Notes under the pieces: model-generated
Databases searched by the model: none
What the model was told of the DNA's origin: nothing
The model's input: the letters and a program-made list of their open reading frames with translations, nothing else
Assembly (NCBI GenBank): GCA_900546575.1
Contig: URDM01000036.1
Location: forward strand, 1 to 28,024
Reading direction: 5' to 3'
Source: an uncultured Prevotella sp.
GTDB taxonomy: Bacteria > Bacteroidota > Bacteroidia > Bacteroidales > Bacteroidaceae
DNA length: 28,024 nt
Program-made: the position numbers and the translations under genes
In this document: positions 23,203-28,024 of the stretch, piece after piece
Position numbering within the stretch: the stretch's first letter is position 1
Layout: each line of letters opens with the position of its first letter

Positions 23203-24213
23203 TTAACCGTTTACCTTCTTCATGTGTGCGATGAGCTCGAGAACCTTGTTAGAGTAACCGATCTCGTTGTCGTACCAAGAAACTACCTTTACGAACTTGT
23301 CTGTGAGATATACACCAGCGTTTGCGTCGAAGATAGAAGTCAATGTGCAGCCGAGGAAATCAGAAGAAACTACAGCGTCCTCTGTGTAGCCAAGTACACC
23401 CTTGAGCTCGCCCTCAGAAGCCTCCTTCATAGCAGCGCAGATCTGCTCCTTAGTAGCAGCGTTCTTGAGGTTAACTGTGAGGTCAACTACAGAAACGTCG
23501 AGAGTCGGAACACGCATAGAGATACCAGTCAGCTTGCCGTTGAGCTCAGGAATTACCTTACCTACAGCCTTAGCAGCACCTGTAGAAGAAGGGATGATGT
23601 TGCCAGCAGCAGCACGGCCACCACGCCAATCCTTCAAAGAAGGACCGTCAACAGTCTTCTGTGTAGCTGTTGTAGAGTGAACTGTTGTCATCAAACCGTT
23701 CTCAATACCGAACTTGTCGTTCAATACCTTAGCGATAGGAGCCAAGCAGTTTGTTGTGCAAGATGCGTTAGAAACGAACTGTGTACCCTTCTCGTACTTG
23801 TCGAAGTTTACGCCGCAAACGAACATAGGAGTTGTATCCTTTGAAGGAGCAGACATAACAACGTACTTTGCACCAGCCTGGATGTGAGCCTGAGCCTTCT
23901 CCTGTGTCAGGAAGAGACCTGTAGACTCAACTACGTACTCAGCCTCAACCTCGTTCCACTTCAAATCAGCAGGGTTGCGCTCAGCAGTTACACGAATGTG
24001 GTTGCCGTTAACGATGAGCTCGCTCTTCTCAACGTCAGCCTCGATTGTACCCTGGAATGCACCGTGCATTGTATCGTACTTGAGCATGTAAGCCAAGTAA
24101 TCTACCGGGCAAAGGTCGTTGATACCTACAATCTGAATGTCGTTGCGAGTCTGAGCTGCGCGGAATACGAAGCGGCCGATACGACCAAATCCGTTAATAC
24201 CTACTTTAATCAT
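23203..24213 (-). CDS. gap: Glyceraldehyde-3-phosphate dehydrogenase, type I
   Basis: 336 residues, standard length. It oxidises glyceraldehyde 3-phosphate to 1,3-bisphosphoglycerate with NAD. Visible features are the Rossmann motif VGINGFGRIGR (4-14), INDL at 31-34 (Asp33 position favouring NAD over NADP), SAPSKD, the catalytic Cys152 in SNASCTTNCLAP, His179 in TTVHS, and the C-terminal VVSWYDNEIGYSNKV. Codon use is strongly biased (for example GTA/AAC/CGT-rich), as expected for a highly expressed glycolytic gene. Single-gene unit with its own consensus promoter and strong terminator. Confidence 0.98.
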   Translation of the reverse strand: MIKVGINGFGRIGRFVFRAAQTRNDIQIVGINDLCPVDYLAYMLKYDTMHGAFQGTIEADVEKSELIVNGNHIRVTAERNPADLKWNEVEAEYVVESTGLFLTQEKAQAHIQAGAKYVVMSAPSKDTTPMFVCGVNFDKYEKGTQFVSNASCTTNCLAPIAKVLNDKFGIENGLMTTVHSTTATQKTVDGPSLKDWRGGRAAAGNIIPSSTGAAKAVGKVIPELNGKLTGISMRVPTLDVSVVDLTVNLKNAATKEQICAAMKEASEGELKGVLGYTEDAVVSSDFLGCTLTSIFDANAGVYLTDKFVKVVSWYDNEIGYSNKVLELIAHMKKVNG

Positions 24214-24354
24214 TTTACTATATTTTATTTAAAGGGTTAATTTTGTATCTTATACCATACAAATGTATTAACAAAGTCCGTTTTTCTTGTTAATGAGACA
24301 TAGAAGCGTAAGAATGTCGCCACACTTGTTAGGATTACTCCTTTTATTTCGCTG

Positions 24355-24384
24355 CAAAGATAATAATTATTTTCTGAAAAGAAA
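24355..24384 (-). promoter_or_regulatory. Promoter of gap
   Basis: TATCTTTG on the minus strand (24362-24355), with TTTC (24384-24381) 18 bp upstream as -33 element. The leader would be about 135 nt. A second -7-like TACATTTG (24267-24260) lies nearer the gene but lacks a -33 match. Confidence 0.65.
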
Positions 24385-24641
24385 GACAATTAAAGTATTA
24401 ATTTATATAAAAATCTCATTACATAATCACTATTTCCTTTCTGACTATAGCGATTGCAATATGTAGTTTGCAAAACGCACACAAAAACCAATAGTACACA
24501 CTCGGCAAACTGCTGATTGCATTCTATTATTTTATCCGTACATAATACATCATTGTATAACTGCCGACTCTACATTATATATTATAGGTAGCGTGTTTGT
24601 ACAAAAGCGAAATTCTATCTGAAAAAAACATTCAGCGGATT
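24385..24641. other. AT-rich intergenic region between divergent gap and mscL
   Basis: No ORF, RNA gene or strong hairpin recognised. The only item seen is a weak AGTTTGC/GCAAACT inverted pair near 24465-24511. Confidence 0.5.
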
Positions 24642-24672
24642 ATTGGTTTTGACGATTTTTTCGCTAAATTCG
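24642..24672 (+). promoter_or_regulatory. Probable promoter of mscL
   Basis: ATTG (24642-24645), a 19-bp spacer, TAAATTCG (24665-24672), a one-base departure from TAnnTTTG. The start would be near 24680, about 30 nt before the ATG. Confidence 0.45.
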
Positions 24673-24708
24673 CACCGACACTAATATAAACACAAACAAT
24701 TTAAAACC

Positions 24709-25149
24709 ATGAGTAGTATTCTTAACGAATTCAAGGCATTTGCCGTAAAGGGCAATGCGGTAGACATGGCTGTCGGTGTAATCATCGGTGGCGCATTTGG
24801 CAAGATAGTTTCTTCAATCGTCAACGACATCATTATGCCACCTATTGGCTGGCTCATCGGTGGTGTAAATTTCAGTGACTTGAAGTTTGAGCTTCCGTCG
24901 GTACATATTGCAGGCGAAACCATGCAGGCTGCCACCATCAACTACGGTGCATTCATTCAGACCATCATCGACTTTGTCATCATCGCTTTCTGCGTGTTCA
25001 TGCTTGTTAAGGGCATCAACAAGCTTTCGAGCATCAAGAAGAAGGAAGAAGAGAAGCCGGCCGAGGCTGCTCCTGAGGAGCCTAAGCCTACAAACGAAGA
25101 GGTGCTGCTGGCTGAAATACGTGACTTGCTGAAGAATCAGGCAAAATAA
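24709..25149 (+). CDS. mscL: Large-conductance mechanosensitive channel
   Basis: 146 residues, at the usual 130-150. It opens under membrane tension to release solutes on hypo-osmotic shock. The N-terminal amphipathic segment (ILNEFKAFAVKGNAVDMAVG) leads into TM1 with the pore-lining VGVIIGGAFGKIVSSIVND, followed by MPPIG. The periplasmic loop is about 46-78. TM2 is AFIQTIIDFVIIAFCVFMLV, followed by the basic KGINKLSSIKKK. An acidic, Pro-rich linker (EEKPAEAAPEEPKP) leads to the C-terminal helix LLAEIRDLLKNQ. Homopentamer expected. Single-gene unit. Confidence 0.97.
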   Translation: MSSILNEFKAFAVKGNAVDMAVGVIIGGAFGKIVSSIVNDIIMPPIGWLIGGVNFSDLKFELPSVHIAGETMQAATINYGAFIQTIIDFVIIAFCVFMLVKGINKLSSIKKKEEEKPAEAAPEEPKPTNEEVLLAEIRDLLKNQAK

Positions 25150-25184
25150 TAAAACGACAAACCATGCGTGAAAGCGCAAAAGCA

Positions 25185-25225
25185 AAGGGCAAGGTGGATT
25201 AGTCCTTAAATCCCACCTTGCCCTT
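25185..25225 (+). terminator. Terminator of mscL
   Basis: AAGGGCAAGGTGG (25185-25197) pairs with CCACCTTGCCCTT (25213-25225), and ATT/AAT extends the stem inside past one bulge. The downstream U-run is short. Confidence 0.7.
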
Positions 25226-25400
25226 AATTATGTTTATAGCCTTTGTGTTTCGGTATCATTTGACAATGCAAATTTACGCAAAAACAGGCTACCTTGCAAA
25301 TGCTTTTATGTGTCCTATGGCTTAAGTGTAGCGATTAGTGGTTTAAGTGGATAAAATCAACGCTTAAACGTAATAAATTCTTTGCTTTTTTCTTTTTGTT

Positions 25401-26315
25401 CTATAGCGTCACCACCATTCCCTCGTCAGACAGTTCGGAAGCTTCAAACACCTGTCTTGCCTCTTCGAGCAGCACGTCCTCATTATCGTACTTCGAACTG
25501 TAATGACCGAGCAGCAACCGTCCCACCTGCGCATCGCGTGCCACCTGGGCTGCCTGTGCTGCCGTAGTATGAAAATACTTCTGTGCCTTTTCGATGTCGG
25601 GCGTGGCATAAGTGGACTCATGATAGAGGCACGAAACGCCCGAAACGCGTGCAGCGAGGTCGGGCAGATAGCACGTATCACTACAGTAAGCATAGCTGCG
25701 TGGCGGGTCGGCAGGCGTAGTGAGGCGTGAGTTGGGCACCTCCCTACCCTCTTCGTCGGTCCACGAAGCTCCGTTCTTTATGTTGTTTATCTGCGATGTG
25801 GGTATACCATAGAAGTCAATCATGTCGCGACGTATGTGCGGCAGCGTCGGTTTCTCGCGAAACAGATAGCCGCATGTAGGCACACGATGCTTCAGAGGTA
25901 TAGTCTCTACCGTAAGGCTTCGGTCCTCGTACACCACCTGTTGCTTGGTTGTGTCGACAGCATGAAACTGTATCTCGTAGTCGAAATCGGTGCAGAATGT
26001 GGCAAGAAGCATGTCGAGCACAGGCTTGAAGTCCTTAGGCGCATAGATGGCAAGCGGCATTGTACGGCCCAACAGACCGAACGACGAGAGCATACCTATC
26101 AGTCCGAAACAGTGGTCGCCGTGAATATGCGATATGAATATTGCCACTATCTTGTTGAATCCTATGCGTGAGCGGCGCATCTGGGTCTGCGTTCCCTCAC
26201 CACAGTCAATCATAAACTGCTTGCCGCGCAGCTCCACCACTTGCGACGACGGATTGTGACGCAATGTAGGCAGAGCCGATCCGCATCCGAGTATATGGAT
26301 TTTGAATGGTTCCAT
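25401..26315 (-). CDS. rnz: Ribonuclease Z
   Basis: 304 residues from the ATG at 26315. The frame extends to 26405, but that part overlaps the upstream lipoprotein gene and carries no family motif. It is a metallo-beta-lactamase-fold endonuclease that trims tRNA 3' ends. The zinc motif HxHxDH is ISHIHGDHCFGL (His63, His65, Asp67, His68); IDCGEGTQTQMRR (36-48) and the further ligands in AYCSDTCYLPDL and LLLGHYSSKYD follow. The exosite region (about 150-205) is present, as in the short RNase Z form. It is the last gene of the mazG-lipoprotein-rnz unit, 28 bp after the lipoprotein stop. No clear terminator is seen after it. Confidence 0.95.
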   Translation of the reverse strand: MEPFKIHILGCGSALPTLRHNPSSQVVELRGKQFMIDCGEGTQTQMRRSRIGFNKIVAIFISHIHGDHCFGLIGMLSSFGLLGRTMPLAIYAPKDFKPVLDMLLATFCTDFDYEIQFHAVDTTKQQVVYEDRSLTVETIPLKHRVPTCGYLFREKPTLPHIRRDMIDFYGIPTSQINNIKNGASWTDEEGREVPNSRLTTPADPPRSYAYCSDTCYLPDLAARVSGVSCLYHESTYATPDIEKAQKYFHTTAAQAAQVARDAQVGRLLLGHYSSKYDNEDVLLEEARQVFEASELSDEGMVVTL

Positions 26316-26322
26316 TGTTGTT

Positions 26323-26362
26323 TTATTTCTGACGCTTGAATTGTTACTTCTGACGCTTGAAT
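26323..26362. repeat. 19-bp tandem duplication at the lipoprotein stop codon
   Basis: TTATTTCTGACGCTTGAAT (26323-26341) and TTACTTCTGACGCTTGAAT (26344-26362) differ at one base, with a 21-bp period. Both include a TTA, i.e. a minus-strand TAA stop; the first one met in transcription order (26344-26346) ends the lipoprotein gene. Confidence 0.85.
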
Positions 26363-26922
26363 ACGTATATGCCCTTCTGGTTTTCGAGATAGAGCGAGTC
26401 GGCACTGAGCGATGTGATGTCGAACGTATCGCGATTGAGCAGCAGTTGTCCGTTCAGAATCTTCCATGATGTCCACGGGTTGGTCTCGGCTTTCACTTCC
26501 GAGTGTACTGTTCCGCCCTCCTCTATCATGAAGTTGCGGTCGATGCTGGTCCAATGACCCAACAGTGATGTAACGTTGATAACACGTGTGGCAACAAGTT
26601 CGCCATCAGCTGTCTTCAATCCGGTCACCGCCATCTTGTCGCCAGCCATAAATCCTCCCTCTACATTCGACACGATACCTTCAGTGATGCCACCGTCCAT
26701 ATCTGCCTCGGCATCAAGAATGGTGTATGTCAGCGTGTCGCCTGCATCGGTGATGAGTTCCATTGAGTGCATCGATGTGCCGTCGCCGCACACTCCATAC
26801 ACTGTAGAGTCAGCCACTTCCACATCGTCATTGTCAACAGTCTGCGGCTTCTGCTTTCTGTCGTTGCAGCCGGCAACCAGCATTACGATTGCCACTGCCA
26901 AGAATAATTTCAACTTGTTCAT
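26344..26922 (-). CDS. Putative lipoprotein of unknown function
   Basis: 192 residues. The start MNKLKLFLAVAIVMLVAGC is a lipoprotein signal peptide with a lipobox (VAGC, Cys19), so the mature protein is probably membrane-anchored and faces the periplasm or cell surface. The mature part is acidic. Around 85-115 (GFMAGDKMAVTGLKTADGEL) it has short beta strands, and 120-190 (LLGHWTSID to DSLYLENQKGIYVFKR) has the alternating pattern of lipocalin-like small beta barrels. That fold guess is inference, and I do not recognise a named family. It lies 18 bp after mazG and 28 bp before rnz, in one transcript. Its last codons and stop are duplicated just downstream. Confidence 0.85.
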   Translation of the reverse strand: MNKLKLFLAVAIVMLVAGCNDRKQKPQTVDNDDVEVADSTVYGVCGDGTSMHSMELITDAGDTLTYTILDAEADMDGGITEGIVSNVEGGFMAGDKMAVTGLKTADGELVATRVINVTSLLGHWTSIDRNFMIEEGGTVHSEVKAETNPWTSWKILNGQLLLNRDTFDITSLSADSLYLENQKGIYVFKRQK

Positions 26923-26940
26923 GATACAAAGATTTGATTA

Positions 26941-27795
26941 TTACTTTTCCTGAGCCTTCGCTTCGTTCCACAACGCATCCATCTCGCCGAGCGTCATGTC
27001 CTTCAATGGCTTGCCTATGCGTATCGAATGCTCCTCTATATAGTTGAATCGGCGTATGAATTTGGCGTTGGTTTTCTCAAGAGCGGTGTCGGGATTGATC
27101 TTGTACAGACGTGCGGCATTGATGAGCGAAAATAGGAAGTCGCCGAATTCTTCGGTAGAATGCTCGCGGTCTTCCTTGCGCAGTTCGGTCTCAAGTTCGC
27201 CGAGTTCCTCTCGCACCTTGCCCCATACGTCGCCCTTATCCTCCCAGTCGAAGCCCACATTGCGTGCCTTGTCCTGTATGCGATAAGCCTTGATGAGTGC
27301 CGGCAGAGCGTCGGGCACACCCGAGAGCACACGCTTGTTGCCGTCCTTCTCACGCAGTTTTATCTGTTCCCAGTTCTCTATCACCTGCTGGGCAGTCTTC
27401 ACCTCGTCCGATGTGTCGCGCTCTTCCTCCTTCTCGCCATAAGGCAACGGCTTGGGTTCGGGCGCTCCCACTTGCGAGGGATGATATACGTGGGGATGGC
27501 GGAATATGAGTTTGTCGACAAGCTTGTTGCAGACATCCGCCATGTCAAACTGCTGCTTCTCCTGACCTATCTTGGCATAGAAGCACACGTGTAGCAGCAC
27601 GTCGCCCAATTCCTTGCAGATATTAGGCTCGTCGTCCTTAAGCAGGGCGTCGCACAGTTCGAATGTCTCTTCTATGGTGTTGGGTCGAAGCGACTCGTTG
27701 GTCTGCTTGCGGTCCCAAGGGCATTTCTCGCGCAACTCGTCGAGCACATCCAGCAGACGTCCGAAAGCCTTGAGTTTTTCTTCTCTTGTATGCAT
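26941..27795 (-). CDS. mazG: Nucleoside triphosphate pyrophosphohydrolase (MazG)
   Basis: 284 residues with the two tandem MazG domains of the E. coli-type protein. It hydrolyses NTPs to NMP and pyrophosphate. The N-terminal domain has CPWDRKQTNESLRPNTIEET and the metal motif ExxE/ExxD: Glu43 and Glu46 in EETFEL, Glu62 and Asp65 in KELGDVLLH. The second domain has VREELGELETEL and EEFGDFLFSLINAARLY. A charged linker (about 110-130) separates them. The ATG at 27795 is the first Met after a consensus -7 element 55 bp upstream. It heads the operon with the lipoprotein and rnz. Confidence 0.95.
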   Translation of the reverse strand: MHTREEKLKAFGRLLDVLDELREKCPWDRKQTNESLRPNTIEETFELCDALLKDDEPNICKELGDVLLHVCFYAKIGQEKQQFDMADVCNKLVDKLIFRHPHVYHPSQVGAPEPKPLPYGEKEEERDTSDEVKTAQQVIENWEQIKLREKDGNKRVLSGVPDALPALIKAYRIQDKARNVGFDWEDKGDVWGKVREELGELETELRKEDREHSTEEFGDFLFSLINAARLYKINPDTALEKTNAKFIRRFNYIEEHSIRIGKPLKDMTLGEMDALWNEAKAQEK

Positions 27796-27850
27796 AGTGT
27801 ATATATATTAAATATGTGGGGCATACCGATTGATGCGGTATACGATAACG

Positions 27851-27881
27851 CAAAGGTAAGAATAAAAATCGACACTATAAA
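27851..27881 (-). promoter_or_regulatory. Promoter of mazG-lipoprotein-rnz
   Basis: TTTA (27881-27878), a 19-bp spacer, TACCTTTG (27858-27851) on the minus strand: exact -7 and near-consensus -33. The predicted start is near 27845, giving a leader of about 50 nt. Confidence 0.72.
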
Positions 27882-28024
27882 TAGGATTTTTCAATTTCAT
27901 TCGTAATTTACAAATCTTTGTCAGAAATATTAAAATCATATTTTAGGACAATACTCTGTTAATTCTAACGTAATCGTTTGAAAATGAGGGAGTTAATTAA
28001 CGTAATATAACTAATAAAATTTGG
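27882..28024. other. AT-rich intergenic edge with a direct repeat
   Basis: No ORF seen. GTTAATTCTAACGTAAT (27958-27974) and GTTAATTAACGTAAT (27992-28006) are near-identical motifs 34 bp apart, possibly binding sites for the gene beyond the window. Confidence 0.4.

Noticed and set aside
25269..25276. TAAATTTG on the minus strand, a -7-like match
   Set aside because: It would read into the mscL terminator with no gene ahead and lacks a -33 element; such 8-mers occur by chance in AT-rich DNA.
26316..26405. N-terminal extension of rnz
   Set aside because: It overlaps the lipoprotein gene and the tandem duplication; RNase Z homology begins at MEPFKIHILG.

Overview
The window looks like a piece of a Bacteroidales chromosome, most likely Prevotellaceae. 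The signs are a C10 (streptopain/interpain-like) peptidase with a type IX secretion sorting tail, Bacteroidetes-type promoters (TTTG, about 19 bp, TAnnTTTG) in front of most transcription units, almost no Shine-Dalgarno sequences, and a Bacteroidetes-style glycogen locus. No tRNA, rRNA, CRISPR array, insertion sequence or phage gene was recognised. The gene content is mainly housekeeping; the unusual material is in regulatory and intergenic DNA.

Layout. 1-2.8 kb: a C10 peptidase gene lacking its catalytic-Cys half, then an ECF-type sigma factor whose promoter lies inside a 17-bp perfect inverted repeat. 2.8-10.1 kb (minus strand): a complete tryptophan operon transcribed trpL-D-C-F-A-B-E-G. 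It begins with a clear ribosome-mediated attenuator: a 19-codon leader peptide with three consecutive Trp codons, a terminator and a competing antiterminator. The B-E-G genes overlap, while the D/C, C/F, F/A and A/B junctions each carry short repeats. 10.3-11.1 kb (plus): a 41-codon small gene and rpe. 11.2-11.45 kb: a cluster of GC-rich hairpin repeats between convergent genes. 11.5-13.9 kb (minus): tsaC/sua5 followed by a ClC chloride transporter or channel with CBS domains. 14.0-15.0 kb (plus): fmt.

15.1-19.8 kb (minus): a glycogen operon (GH133 debranching enzyme, GT4 glycogen-synthase-like enzyme, GH57 amylase-like protein), with a Crp/Fnr regulator divergent at 20.2 kb. 21.1-23.1 kb (minus): miaA and a lipid-kinase-like gene. 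23.2-24.2 kb (minus): gap. 24.7-25.1 kb (plus): mscL. 25.4-27.8 kb (minus): mazG, a lipoprotein gene and rnz as one operon.

How the parts work together. The Trp operon encodes all seven functions from chorismate to tryptophan, and its leader should let charged tRNA-Trp set read-through. The glycogen operon has one consensus promoter and a long 5' leader; its GH57 member appears to have lost both catalytic residues and carries a histone-H1-like basic tail, so it may be a binding or regulatory subunit. The most interesting observations are the trp attenuator, the trp operon order (apparently a circular permutation of the order I recall for Bacteroides) with repeats in every loose junction, the apparently inactive GH57 protein, and the ClC protein with a channel-like valine at the proton-glutamate position.
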